64,000 nt of DNA from Methanocorpusculum sp. (GTDB taxonomy: Archaea; Halobacteriota; Methanomicrobia; Methanomicrobiales; Methanocorpusculaceae), in NCBI GenBank assembly GCA_017408885.1, contig JAFQTT010000003.1:124001-188000 (forward strand), in the 5' to 3' direction. Both the position numbers and the translations under genes were made by a program. Shown here piece by piece: positions 8,816 through 17,850 of this stretch; within the stretch, counting starts at the first letter, position 1; every line of letters starts with the position of its first letter. Below the pieces are notes generated by a model, which saw nothing but the letters and a program-made list of their open reading frames with translations, searched no databases and was not told the origin of the DNA.

Positions 8816-10265
8816 CGCGACATTACCTGATGCCGTGCAGTATCTGTATATCCTCCACAAAAGCGGAGCAAACCAGTATGAGGCAGTAAAATCACTCTCG
8901 GAAAATGCCGCATACTTTGGAGATGCCGCAGCAGAATTTTCCAGAGTGATTTCGGATACTGAGCTTGGAATAGGAATCCATGAAGCACTAAAACACCTCT
9001 CCTTGGATACTCCGTCAAAAAAACTCAGACGGTTTGTTGCAGGATATGCAGCATCAGTCAGGACAACAGGAGATGCAGTGCCTTATCTGGAAGACATGGT
9101 ATCATCCATGAGAGAGGAACAGCGTATTTTGCAGGAAAAGTATCTGTCGTCACTTGGTGTTTTTGCTGAAATCTATCTGACACTGTTTGTCGCAGGACCA
9201 CTTTTTGCTGTAATCGCCGGAATGGTTCTTGGAATAATCTCCTCAGCAGACACACTTGGTCTATCAGCAATCATATATGCAGTGCTTCCGCTCGGAGCTG
9301 TCGCATACCTGATTCTGCTCGACAGCATGGACAGTACTGTATCAATTCCTCACAGAAACTTTTCAGAGCCGAAGGTATTTGCCGGAAGTACCGCTGTTCA
9401 GACAGACGGTGAAGAAAATCAGTTTGCATCACTTAAAGCATATGAAAAAAGACGGATGAGAAATGAGATTTCTGAAAATCCATTCCGGTATTTCATCGAG
9501 TATCCGGAGAGGATATTCTGCATAAGTCTTCCATTAGGTATTCTATTCACCCTCCCGATTACGGAGAATCCATACCTCTGGACAGCAGTATTTCTCCTGA
9601 CAGTTTTTGTGCCGTTTGCAGTATTTTACACACTTCAGACAATACGTCAGAGAAAAGCGGAAGCCTCGGTTCCAGACTTTTGCAGGAGAACATCCGAATA
9701 CATATCTCAGGGAATGACGCTTGCTGATTCTGTGTGTCTTGCAGCAGAAAATGAAACAGGCATCCTAAAACGCGAAGTAAAAAGAGTATCTTCTGAAATA
9801 ATCTGGGGCGACACAGCAGTATCAGCACTGATTAGATTTGCAAACAGAATCAGACTTAGTTCGGTCAACCGGATGGTGATTCTGATTAAAGAAAGCGGAC
9901 GCTTTTCATCAGATGCATCAGACATGCTAAGCCTTAATGCCTCTGAGGAAAAGAAGAGATTTTTGTCAGCAGAGAACAGGAGAAACTCAATGTCGATGTA
10001 CACCGTAATTATGTATCTTGCATACTTTGTGTTTCTATTCGTAACTGTTGTGATGCTGACAGTTTTTCTTGAGGCTATGTCAGTTACTTCAGTGCCTACA
10101 GAAATCTACGAGACACTCCTTGTAAATGCAGTTTTAATTCACGGCATATGTTCAGGTCTTGCAGCAGGAAAACTCGCAGAAGAGTCTGTCTTTGCCGGAG
10201 TAAAGCATGCCTGCATTATGTTTGCAGCAGGAACAGTTGTGTTTTTAGCACTTGGAATTGTTTAG
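8793..10265 (+). CDS. Pilus/secretion membrane platform protein (TadC/GspF/ArlJ-like)
   Basis: This 490-residue integral membrane protein is the expected partner of the ATPase before it. It has two related halves: a cytoplasmic helical bundle (about residues 1-105) followed by two membrane segments near 110-175, then two more near 235-285, another cytoplasmic bundle (about 290-395), and three membrane segments to the C-terminus. This T2SSF-repeat layout is that of archaeal platform proteins. The start ATG at 8793 lies inside the ATPase gene with GGAG just before it. The gene's last four bases overlap the convergent thiL gene. Confidence 0.82.
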   Translation: MRSKRRIDATLPDAVQYLYILHKSGANQYEAVKSLSENAAYFGDAAAEFSRVISDTELGIGIHEALKHLSLDTPSKKLRRFVAGYAASVRTTGDAVPYLEDMVSSMREEQRILQEKYLSSLGVFAEIYLTLFVAGPLFAVIAGMVLGIISSADTLGLSAIIYAVLPLGAVAYLILLDSMDSTVSIPHRNFSEPKVFAGSTAVQTDGEENQFASLKAYEKRRMRNEISENPFRYFIEYPERIFCISLPLGILFTLPITENPYLWTAVFLLTVFVPFAVFYTLQTIRQRKAEASVPDFCRRTSEYISQGMTLADSVCLAAENETGILKREVKRVSSEIIWGDTAVSALIRFANRIRLSSVNRMVILIKESGRFSSDASDMLSLNASEEKKRFLSAENRRNSMSMYTVIMYLAYFVFLFVTVVMLTVFLEAMSVTSVPTEIYETLLVNAVLIHGICSGLAAGKLAEESVFAGVKHACIMFAAGTVVFLALGIV

Positions 10266-11128
10266 GCATCGCCCCATACATGGGCATAACCTTTTCGCGG
10301 AAGAATCTTTCCGTCAAGGATAACAGAGTCACCTTCAACAACACGTCCTATTACGGAGTAATCTATATCTAGTCTGGAAAGGACATCTCCAGATGCGGTA
10401 AACAGCAGACCAAAGTCTCCTCCTCCATAGAGGAAGCATGTTTTTGCATACCCGCTTTCCTCAAAGAGCGGGAATGATGTACCGTCAAGAATAATTCCAA
10501 CGGACGATGCATCAGCAATGTCATAAAGGGAGATTACAACACCGTCTGATACATCCATCATAGAAGAAGCACCCGCTTGAGCTATTTTCTGACCTTCAAA
10601 GACCTGAGGATTTGGTGTAAGCAAAAACTGCCTGAACTCATCGTGTCCGTCAAGAGCTGCCTGAGCACGTCCCGGAATTCCTGTTACACAGACAAAATCA
10701 CCAGCTAAGGCACCGCTTCTTCTGCAGTACACGGATTTGTCAACGATTCCAAATGCAGTTGTAACAGCAGTCAGTTCTTTGTGAGAATCGATATCCCCGC
10801 CTGCAACTTTGGCTCCGAATGTTTCAGCACAGGATACAGCTCCTTCCATGAACGGATAAAATCTTTCGGGACTGTCGAGACCTACAGCAACAAGAACCTG
10901 AGATGGAGCAGCACCAGTTGATGCGATGTCAGATAGAGTGACAGCAACACTCATCCAGCCCATCTCGAACTCTGTCATGCCTTTTGGGAAATCGGTTGTT
11001 TCGTGGAGCATGTCTGTACTTGCAACCAGAATTTTTCCATCCCCTAAATCAAACATTGAGCAGTCGTCTGCTGTCTCTGCCTCGCCAATCAAAGTACGTA
11101 TGCTTGCCAGAAGTTTACGATCATCCAT
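10262..11128 (-). CDS. thiL: Thiamine-monophosphate kinase ThiL
   Basis: ThiL phosphorylates thiamine monophosphate to the active cofactor thiamine diphosphate, using ATP. The 288-residue protein has the PurM/AIR-synthase-like fold signs: an N-terminal DDCSMFDLGDG acidic metal site, STDMLHETTDFP, the SDIASTGAAPSQVLVAVGL helix, and GGDIDSHKELTAVTTAFGIV. C-terminal MMDVSDGVVISLYDIA and FLYGGGDFGLLFT match the family. It is the last gene of a three-gene operon and its start overlaps the DUF460 gene by 8 bases. The product serves thiamine diphosphate enzymes such as the pyruvate oxidoreductase at 48-51 kb. Confidence 0.88.
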   Translation of the reverse strand: MDDRKLLASIRTLIGEAETADDCSMFDLGDGKILVASTDMLHETTDFPKGMTEFEMGWMSVAVTLSDIASTGAAPSQVLVAVGLDSPERFYPFMEGAVSCAETFGAKVAGGDIDSHKELTAVTTAFGIVDKSVYCRRSGALAGDFVCVTGIPGRAQAALDGHDEFRQFLLTPNPQVFEGQKIAQAGASSMMDVSDGVVISLYDIADASSVGIILDGTSFPLFEESGYAKTCFLYGGGDFGLLFTASGDVLSRLDIDYSVIGRVVEGDSVILDGKILPRKGYAHVWGDA

Positions 11129-13337
11129 TTTCGGTTTTCTCCATCTCTTTTTTGCGTTCTTTTCTGTATGCCGAAAGAACCGCGCTGAAAATATCCTCAG
11201 CCTTCGGTTCTTCCTTCTGCACAGCTTTCTTTTGTGTTTCAGGCACAGTAATCTTTTTCAAAACCGGTTTTGGCTTCGGCTTTGGAGCTTCCTGAACCGG
11301 AGGTGCCGGTTTTACCTTGGGCTTTTGAACGACTTCAGGTACGGTCTGGTTGTATGGAAGAGTTGCCGGATCGATTCCAAGAACATTTACTTCGCGGCGC
11401 CGCTGTACCTGATACTCCTCAACCATGCCGGAAAACTCTTCATGACGGCGTTCTTTTAGGAAAACTTCCTCAGCTGCATCCCACTCGGACAAAGATTTTG
11501 TAAACGCTGCTTCATTTACAACACCAATCTTGCCTTTCACACGCGGAGACAGATTCACTCCTGAGAGAGCTGGAAGATTGATACGCCTGAACTCTTCTAT
11601 TAAATGTTGTTCGCATGCTCTGTCGTAGGTGAGTTTTGGAAAAATCACTGCCTTTATTTTCGCATCTGCGAGGTCACGGATAACAGACTTTCCCCATCCG
11701 TCAATTTTTAAGACATAGAGAATATCTCCGTCATTTACTCCCATCTCCTCATCAACGCTTTTTACTGCATCACGGGATAAGAGCTGCATAACTTTTATCG
11801 CAAGACATCCATCTCCTGCCTGAAGAGCCACATAGTTTTTCATCCGGTCAAGACGAATGCGGAGATTTTTGCTCCTGCGCTCCTCTTTTCGAAGAGCTTT
11901 CTTGGTCTGGGCAAGCTCGCGGTCGCGTGAAGTAATCTCTTCAGATAAGAGAATATCAGCAGTTCTCTCATTTCTCTCAAGAGAAAGCCTTCTCTGAAGT
12001 TTTTTTACAGCCTTGTCTTTAGCCTCTAAATCTTCCGATAAACCTCGGATGAGTTTACGAAGTTTTGCAACCTCTCCTTCGAGACGGGCAATCTCCAAAT
12101 CCTTTTCATCTGCAAAAACTTCCGGCTCTGCTTCAGGCGTTTCTTCGTCAGTCCGAATAACAGGAGCAGACAGTATTTTATCCAGAGTTTTGCCGCGAAT
12201 AATTCCAGCCCTTACAAAATCAATATCAGTTCCGGCAGGCAGACGTTTTTTCAGATTCTCAAACTTAGGCTGGAAACTGCGAAACGCAAGAACGGCTGCC
12301 GCAAGAGAATCTCTCTGATGATCATCTGCAAACTCATAACCTTCTGCTGCTGCATACTTTTCTTTAATCAGGATGTCTTTTTTCGGAGTCCACGGGACAG
12401 CAGCAAAGGCACGGCGGATTTTTTCCACACCTGCCGGCATCTCAGCCTTATCCGTTGCGACAACAACAGGCTTTCCAACACGCGAAATTTCTGCGATTAC
12501 TTCCGCTGGAGACTGAGCACGGACACTTGCAGTGTGGAGAAGATTTCCGTTCAAATCAAGGATGGAAAGACCAACTGTGGTTCCAGGATCCAGACCAACA
12601 ATGACATAAGATGTTTTTTTGGTGAGCGGGAGATAGCTAATCTTATCCTTTCGTTTCGGGATGACATGAACCTGAATGTCTCCGGATTTCATTCCGGCAA
12701 CAGGAACATCCAATCTTGGAGCGCGAACTGAAATAATCGTCCGGCTTTCCCCCCCGAATGCACGTCTTGACTCAACAGTATAAGACAGACCTGATTCAGC
12801 AAGTTTTGCCTCTATTTCTCGGGCACGGGTTTTGACCCCTCCGTGAACTTTTCTAACGTACCTATTCTGACTCCATCCGCCTCGTCCAAGAGATCTGCCT
12901 CGCGAAACAGTGACAGTAGTAACCCCTTCGAATGCAACAACCTCAAACCCTCCGCCAAATGATGCAACGAGTGCTGAGGCTTTTGCTTCTTCCAAAGGAT
13001 TTGTCTTATCGAACCGAAGATTATACCGTGCGGCAACTGTCGGCAGAGAATCCATTTTGATCCCGTCACCTGTGACCTGCACGAGTTTTGTCTCCGCGGG
13101 CATTGCTGAAAGAAAAGAAAAGAGCTCTTTGTCAGACGGTGCTATTTCCTGCACAGAATCGACCGCTAAAATGTCAGGAAGCTCTGTTCGAAGCAGACGG
13201 AAGAGTTTAGGGATAGATACACCCTTCTCTTCAGAGATTACTTTGCCGTCCTCCACTCTAACAAGACAAAAGTGCGGAGCAGCACTCTGGCTTCTGATGT
13301 TTCCCTTCTGGATGTCTATACCAAAAACGGTTGTCAT
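11121..13337 (-). CDS. DUF460 protein with RNase H-like (RuvC/YqgF-type) domain
   Basis: The 738-residue protein matches the archaeal family described as a possible nuclease of RNase H fold (COG2433). It starts with TTVFGIDIQKG, and a second RNase H-like core begins VIVGLDPGTTVGLSILDLNG (about residue 245) with LVATDKAEMP-type and DDHQRDSLAAAVLAF acidic segments. A long charged coiled coil (about 420-520) follows, then another domain, then a Pro/Lys-rich tail with repeated KPKPK. The biochemical role is unknown; neighbours RIO2 and ThiL suggest an RNA or ribosome-linked housekeeping function, but that is inference. It overlaps both neighbours by a few bases. Confidence 0.82.
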   Translation of the reverse strand: MTTVFGIDIQKGNIRSQSAAPHFCLVRVEDGKVISEEKGVSIPKLFRLLRTELPDILAVDSVQEIAPSDKELFSFLSAMPAETKLVQVTGDGIKMDSLPTVAARYNLRFDKTNPLEEAKASALVASFGGGFEVVAFEGVTTVTVSRGRSLGRGGWSQNRYVRKVHGGVKTRAREIEAKLAESGLSYTVESRRAFGGESRTIISVRAPRLDVPVAGMKSGDIQVHVIPKRKDKISYLPLTKKTSYVIVGLDPGTTVGLSILDLNGNLLHTASVRAQSPAEVIAEISRVGKPVVVATDKAEMPAGVEKIRRAFAAVPWTPKKDILIKEKYAAAEGYEFADDHQRDSLAAAVLAFRSFQPKFENLKKRLPAGTDIDFVRAGIIRGKTLDKILSAPVIRTDEETPEAEPEVFADEKDLEIARLEGEVAKLRKLIRGLSEDLEAKDKAVKKLQRRLSLERNERTADILLSEEITSRDRELAQTKKALRKEERRSKNLRIRLDRMKNYVALQAGDGCLAIKVMQLLSRDAVKSVDEEMGVNDGDILYVLKIDGWGKSVIRDLADAKIKAVIFPKLTYDRACEQHLIEEFRRINLPALSGVNLSPRVKGKIGVVNEAAFTKSLSEWDAAEEVFLKERRHEEFSGMVEEYQVQRRREVNVLGIDPATLPYNQTVPEVVQKPKVKPAPPVQEAPKPKPKPVLKKITVPETQKKAVQKEEPKAEDIFSAVLSAYRKERKKEMEKTENG

Positions 13338-14194
13338 GCGGATTTGATAAACGAAATAGCTGCCTCTACATCCGGCTCAATCTGATACTTCTTGCGGAAG
13401 AACTCAGCAACCGTCTCCAAATCATGGAGAAGAGTTGCATCAGCATTTCGATGTTCAGGAGTTATCCACTGAGGCCAGTCAATAATCCAGAGAGAGTCAT
13501 CGGAGATCATGATGTTGTATTCAGATAAGTCTCCGTGGATATATCCAAGACCATATGCGATTTTAAGCTGAGCAATTATTTCATCCCATGTTGCCTGCGG
13601 GTTTTCCAGTGTACAGCGGTTGAGGTTTACTCCCGGCACAAAAGACATCACAATTGTATGGCGGTTGATATCGATTGGGACAGGAACACTTACCTTGCCG
13701 TTTAATGCCTGAAGTGCTTCAAACTCGCGCTCGGCAGATTTTGCAGATGCAAAAATCCAGGGGCAGTGACCGCCTTCCGGCATGTATTCGCGATTGGTTC
13801 TGACTGTATTAAATGAACGCTGACCAATCTTGTGGAGTTTTAACACAACAACACCGAATCCAAGTGCTTCGTAAATCTCGGATTCTTTCCCGACACCGAT
13901 GTGAGCACCAAGAGCAGTGATGCTTCCTTTGTCTGCAAGACCGGCGAGAGCTAACGCATCGTATCCTGCAAATACGAGAGCATATCCTTTGTATGGTACT
14001 GAATCTGAACGAACTAAGTCTTTGTGAATGAGATTTCCCAATCTGAATTTAAGTTCAGAATCAGATAAGTGAACTGCCGCTTTTAGGTCGTCTTCCGGAA
14101 CCCAGCGGTATCTTCTCATCATCCGCTCTAAAGCTTTGAGGATGCGGATTTCATATTTATGGAGATTTTTGATATCTTCGGCGGAGATTGTCAT
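13334..14194 (-). CDS. rio2: RIO2-type serine protein kinase
   Basis: RIO2 is an atypical kinase/ATPase needed for small-ribosomal-subunit maturation in archaea and eukaryotes. The 286-residue protein begins with the RIO2-specific winged helix (about 1-90). Then come the ATP loop GVGKESEIYEA, the catalytic loop YIHGDLSEYNIM and the metal-binding IDWPQ in place of the usual DFG. Length is typical for archaeal RIO2. It heads the operon rio2-DUF460-thiL, overlapping the next gene by four bases. No other plausible assignment. Confidence 0.93.
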   Translation of the reverse strand: MTISAEDIKNLHKYEIRILKALERMMRRYRWVPEDDLKAAVHLSDSELKFRLGNLIHKDLVRSDSVPYKGYALVFAGYDALALAGLADKGSITALGAHIGVGKESEIYEALGFGVVVLKLHKIGQRSFNTVRTNREYMPEGGHCPWIFASAKSAEREFEALQALNGKVSVPVPIDINRHTIVMSFVPGVNLNRCTLENPQATWDEIIAQLKIAYGLGYIHGDLSEYNIMISDDSLWIIDWPQWITPEHRNADATLLHDLETVAEFFRKKYQIEPDVEAAISFIKSA

Positions 14195-14250
14195 TCGTGA
14201 ATATATGTATGATTTTGAGAGATGAAAGAGCTTGCGGGAAAAAGAGGAGG

Positions 14251-15243
14251 TTATTTTCTTCTCAGGAGAAGGACTGCACCAAATCCGGCGAGAACTCCGA
14301 GAACTCCAAATCCAGGAGACTTTGCAGCATTGGTGTTTCCGCCATACTCTCCAAAGATATCAGGGTGAGCAATTTTTGCAAGAGCTTCCACACCATCAAC
14401 AATACGCGGACCGCCTCTGTCGATGATGTCAGCATTTACTACATAGACCTGTTTGTTCTCTACTGCGGTTAAGGACTGCATACGCGGATCTTCTAAGAAG
14501 AAGTTCTTTAAAGCATCATCTGTTCCAACACCCATGCCGTCTCCGGAGTCAACAACAATGATGTCCGGATTTATGGTCAGGAATTTTTCCATTGTAAGGG
14601 CAACCCAGCCTTCCTCATTTGCTGCTGCATTCAGCCCTCCGGCAGCAGAAATCATCTCATCCTGGAATGTTCCGCTTCCGGAAACCCACAATGGATCAGT
14701 CCACATGCAGTGAAGAATCGTCGGTTTTTCCTCAGCACTGGTTTTCTCTGCAATTTCAGCGAGTTCTGTTCTCATTGAAGATACAAGATTTTCTGCCTCA
14801 GTATATGTGCCGGTTGCTTTTCCAACAAGAAGAATGTCGCTTAATGTGGTATCGATGGTATCAGCATTAATTGTAATAACCGTAAATCCAAGTTCACGTA
14901 AGTGAGCAACAGTCTCTTCTGAGTTTCCGTCAGCTGCAACAATGAGATCTGGATTAAGTACTGATACTTTCTCGATATTTACTGTGGAAAATCCGCCAAT
15001 CTTTTCCTTGGAAAGAGCAACATCCGGATATGTGCAGTATTCGGTAACTCCAACAATTTTTTCGTCAAGACCTAATGCAAAGAGAATCTCTGTGTTTGCA
15101 GGAGATAAGGAAACGATACGCTCAGGAGTTTTGTCAATTACGACAGTAACCCCAAGGTCATCAGTGATACTGACAGCAGACACTCCGCTCGCGGTGAAAA
15201 GTACGAGAAGAAGGAAAGCAGTAAGCAGTGCTGTAATTCTCAT
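14251..15243 (-). CDS. Cobalamin/iron-siderophore-type ABC substrate-binding protein with PGF-CTERM anchor
   Basis: The 330-residue protein has an N-terminal signal peptide (MRITALLTAFLLLVLFTASG), then a BtuF/FhuD-like bilobed binding domain (RIVSLSPANTEILFALGLDEKIVGV, later IVVDSGDGMG and VVNADIIDRGGPR). The last ~25 residues are SPGFGVLGVLAGFGAVLLLRRK, a PGF-CTERM signal with transmembrane helix and basic end, for processing by archaeosortase A and lipid anchoring. Substrate may be corrinoid, heme or iron chelate; the sequence does not decide. Matching permease and ATPase genes are absent from the window. Confidence 0.87.
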   Translation of the reverse strand: MRITALLTAFLLLVLFTASGVSAVSITDDLGVTVVIDKTPERIVSLSPANTEILFALGLDEKIVGVTEYCTYPDVALSKEKIGGFSTVNIEKVSVLNPDLIVAADGNSEETVAHLRELGFTVITINADTIDTTLSDILLVGKATGTYTEAENLVSSMRTELAEIAEKTSAEEKPTILHCMWTDPLWVSGSGTFQDEMISAAGGLNAAANEEGWVALTMEKFLTINPDIIVVDSGDGMGVGTDDALKNFFLEDPRMQSLTAVENKQVYVVNADIIDRGGPRIVDGVEALAKIAHPDIFGEYGGNTNAAKSPGFGVLGVLAGFGAVLLLRRK

Positions 15244-15399
15244 ACAATATAATTTGAGTTTTATACATATAATATTAATTAGTTCTGAGGATTGAAAGCT
15301 AACTTATTGAAACATATAGATTAAGACCAATTCTCAAAAAATACATTTTTCGAAAACATCAGATTTATTACTTATGCATACAATCTATAGACAACATAC

Positions 15400-16110
15400 A
15401 TGAACACTCTTGGAATATCCTCAAACTGTCTGATGGACTGTCCGCTCTTTGACGCATTGGAGGAGCTTTCAAGTCTTACCAACTATGTTGAGATAATGTC
15501 TGCCTGCGGACACTCTATTCCAAGATATTTGGAGGCAGCAGAATCATTTCAGCTAAGATATTCGATTCACTCACCGACATCTGACGGGAACATTGCAGAG
15601 CCGTTTGAAAAAATCAGGAAAGCATCACTTTCAGTAATTCGTGAGGCAGCAGAAGCGGCAGACAATCTCGGAGCTGAAACACTTGTAATTCATCCGGGAT
15701 TTTGTCTGGAAAAGGATATGTTTGAGAAATCATATGAAGCACTTCTCTTGTCCATCTATGATTTAGGAAAAATGCAGGAAGAGTTTTCAGTACGCTTTGC
15801 CGTGGAAAATCTTGGAAGCTTAGACTGCTGTCACTTCAGGTTTCCAGACTTTGTTTCTATTCTTCGGGATGCAGATTTAGCATTTTGTCTGGATGTCGGA
15901 CATGCAAACCTGAACGGAGTACTTGGTGAATTTTTAGATTCAAAACCAGAACATGTTCACCTGCACGACAATCACGGGGTATGGGATGAACATGCAGCTG
16001 TTGGAAGCGGGGACATTGATTTTTCAAATGTATTGGAGCTTGATGCAACAGGAATTATCGAGTGCATGGAGTATGAAGCGGTTCTAAAATCGCTTGAGTA
16101 TCTAAAATAA
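15400..16110 (+). CDS. Sugar phosphate isomerase/epimerase family TIM-barrel protein
   Basis: The 236-residue protein belongs to the xylose-isomerase-like/AP-endonuclease-2 barrel family. Metal-binding strands are visible: ETLVIHPGF, the Glu in RFAVENLGS, CLDVGHANLNG and HVHLHDNHG. The barrel is short, and the reaction cannot be named. A TATA-like TTTATTACTTATG near 15364-15376 would give a nearly leaderless mRNA. It is transcribed divergently from the surface binding protein gene, sharing a 156-base intergenic region. Confidence 0.75.
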   Translation: MNTLGISSNCLMDCPLFDALEELSSLTNYVEIMSACGHSIPRYLEAAESFQLRYSIHSPTSDGNIAEPFEKIRKASLSVIREAAEAADNLGAETLVIHPGFCLEKDMFEKSYEALLLSIYDLGKMQEEFSVRFAVENLGSLDCCHFRFPDFVSILRDADLAFCLDVGHANLNGVLGEFLDSKPEHVHLHDNHGVWDEHAAVGSGDIDFSNVLELDATGIIECMEYEAVLKSLEYLK

Positions 16111-16119
16111 AAAAAAAAG

Positions 16120-17091
16120 TTATTCGGTTTTCGGCTCAACCGGGCAGACACCGAAATCGTTTTTCTTAATCTTTCTAATGGAAAGTCCAAGGAAGATTCC
16201 AACAATACAAATTGTAAGAAGCGGAGCAAACCAGATTGGCAGATGTGCACCAAATGCCTCAGCACACATAATGATACCAAGACACAGAATCGAGTACATT
16301 GCACCATTCTTCAGGTACGCAAACTTTCTGATGGTGTCAAGGTTTCGAATCGTCATCTCACGAACAACAAATGCACCAATACCATTACCGATTAAGATAA
16401 GCGGAACCGACATCGTAAATGCGAATGCTCCAACCACACCGTCAATCGAGAAGGACGCATCGATAACTTCCAGGAGTGCAAGCTTGCTTAAATCCGAATG
16501 CTTCGCCGCCTTCGGATCGCTGTCCCCTTTTTCCAGCTCGGCAGACTTCTTGTCTGCAAACAAACGGAATCCCATCATCACAAAATAAATCGCAAATCCG
16601 GCAACCGCTGCCACACCGAGGAACGGATTAATCTGTACTGCAAAGTAGACAATTACCAGAAGCAGAATAGCTGCAACCGCATAGAACCATGGGCCCTGTT
16701 TGGAAAGGGCAAGCTCTCCTGGAACAATACAGTTCTTCTGCTCTGCCATAAGCCAGTGCAGGAACAGAAGAACCATAAACATACCTCCAGCCAACAGAAG
16801 GAAAGGAGCGCTCGCCTCAATCGCAGCAGCCGCCGTTGCATCATCCGAGAATGTCGCAGTCAAAGCGCCGATAGGACCTAAAGACGGAGTCGAGAACCAG
16901 ATAATCAGCCACGGCAAAACACCGCGGACACCGAAAACCGCAATAATCAGACCCCACGTCAAGAACCAGCGCTTCGCCCACGCACTCATCGTGGATAAAA
17001 TATCTGCATTAATAATGGCATTGTCTATGCTTGCGATAGTCTCGAAGACAACGAGACCAACCACTACAATTACTGCATAGAGAATATCCAT
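16120..17091 (-). CDS. DUF475/TerC-like integral membrane protein
   Basis: This 323-residue protein has about eight hydrophobic segments. The N-terminal motif ETIASIDNAIINADILS and the later VIDASFSIDGVVGAFAF are acidic membrane motifs shared by TerC/DUF475 proteins, a group linked to metal ion (often manganese) export and tellurium resistance. A charged cytosolic loop (KSAELEKGDSDPKAAKHSD) lies in the middle. I infer a metal-related transporter; the substrate is unknown. It is monocistronic and convergent with the isomerase gene. Confidence 0.78.
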   Translation of the reverse strand: MDILYAVIVVVGLVVFETIASIDNAIINADILSTMSAWAKRWFLTWGLIIAVFGVRGVLPWLIIWFSTPSLGPIGALTATFSDDATAAAAIEASAPFLLLAGGMFMVLLFLHWLMAEQKNCIVPGELALSKQGPWFYAVAAILLLVIVYFAVQINPFLGVAAVAGFAIYFVMMGFRLFADKKSAELEKGDSDPKAAKHSDLSKLALLEVIDASFSIDGVVGAFAFTMSVPLILIGNGIGAFVVREMTIRNLDTIRKFAYLKNGAMYSILCLGIIMCAEAFGAHLPIWFAPLLTICIVGIFLGLSIRKIKKNDFGVCPVEPKTE

Positions 17092-17173
17092 GACACCTCA
17101 TATGTTGCCTTCGACACTATAAAGGGTTTCCCACACCACAAGTATTTAATAGCAGACATCCTACTTATGAGAA

Positions 17174-17779
17174 ATGGCCAACGTCTTTGACTATCCAAAA
17201 GAACAGCTTGCGGAGCTGATTGCAGAAACCTCTGCGGAGCTTCTGGCGGCAGAAACAGCCAAAGACGCGGTGCCGGTGATAAAAAAAGCGCTGGAAAAAT
17301 ATACAATCTTCGACCTCCAGAAAATCGGCGGAAACATCCGCCGTGAAGTGGAAGTGCTCCCTGAACCCTATAGAAGCAGATACCGCCCGTACAGTCAGGA
17401 TCTGCTGAATCAGTATCATGCATTCCTCGCAGATGTCAGAAGCGGAAAGGCTGCAACAGGCGCAATTCTCGACCGCGAGCTCTGGAATGAGTTCTGGGGG
17501 CGAGCAGAGGAGAGTTCATTCTCAGAAGAAGTCTCCAAAAATGCTCCGGAGGCAGGTCTTGGAAATCCGGCGGGGAAGTTTTTTTACCGCTTAGTCTACG
17601 GATACGCCATGCTGATTGCAGGCCTCCCCGGACATCCAGTGGGAATGCCTTTCCCCGGTGGGTGGAAAGTGCTTGAGGAGAATGGGGAAATTCTCTGCCC
17701 TATCCGGGATAAGGAAAAAGATTTGCCGCAGGCACTGTGCAATTACTGTCCGGCGATTCAGGACGAGCGGTGCCTGTGA
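17174..17779 (+). CDS. DUF2115 (UPF0305)-like methanogen protein
   Basis: A 201-residue soluble protein with no membrane segment. The N-terminal half is helical and charged; the C-terminal part has PFPGGWKVLEENGEILCPIRDKE followed by ALCNYCPAIQDERC, a Cys cluster that resembles the C-terminus of the methanogen-specific DUF2115 family. Function unknown; the four cysteines could bind metal. A TATA-like GTATTTAATA near 17141-17150 gives a very short leader. Family assignment is from memory of the motif and is moderately sure. Confidence 0.65.
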   Translation: MANVFDYPKEQLAELIAETSAELLAAETAKDAVPVIKKALEKYTIFDLQKIGGNIRREVEVLPEPYRSRYRPYSQDLLNQYHAFLADVRSGKAATGAILDRELWNEFWGRAEESSFSEEVSKNAPEAGLGNPAGKFFYRLVYGYAMLIAGLPGHPVGMPFPGGWKVLEENGEILCPIRDKEKDLPQALCNYCPAIQDERCL

Positions 17780-17806
17780 GATAAAACCGCCGTTTTTCTC
17801 AAGAAA

Positions 17807-17817
17807 GTATATATACC
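17807..17817 (+). promoter_or_regulatory. TATA box of the DUF4013-like gene
   Basis: GTATATATACC is centred about 26 bases before the expected transcription start near 17838, giving a 13-base leader that contains GAGGTGG ahead of the ATG at 17851. Confidence 0.6.
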
Positions 17818-17850
17818 ATCCTTCTCAACGGTATATCAGAGGTGGACGGC

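Noticed and set aside
15244-15399. Cobalamin riboswitch before the binding-protein gene
   Set aside because: The region is AT-rich with no B12-box-like sequence or suitable stems; only promoter elements are seen.
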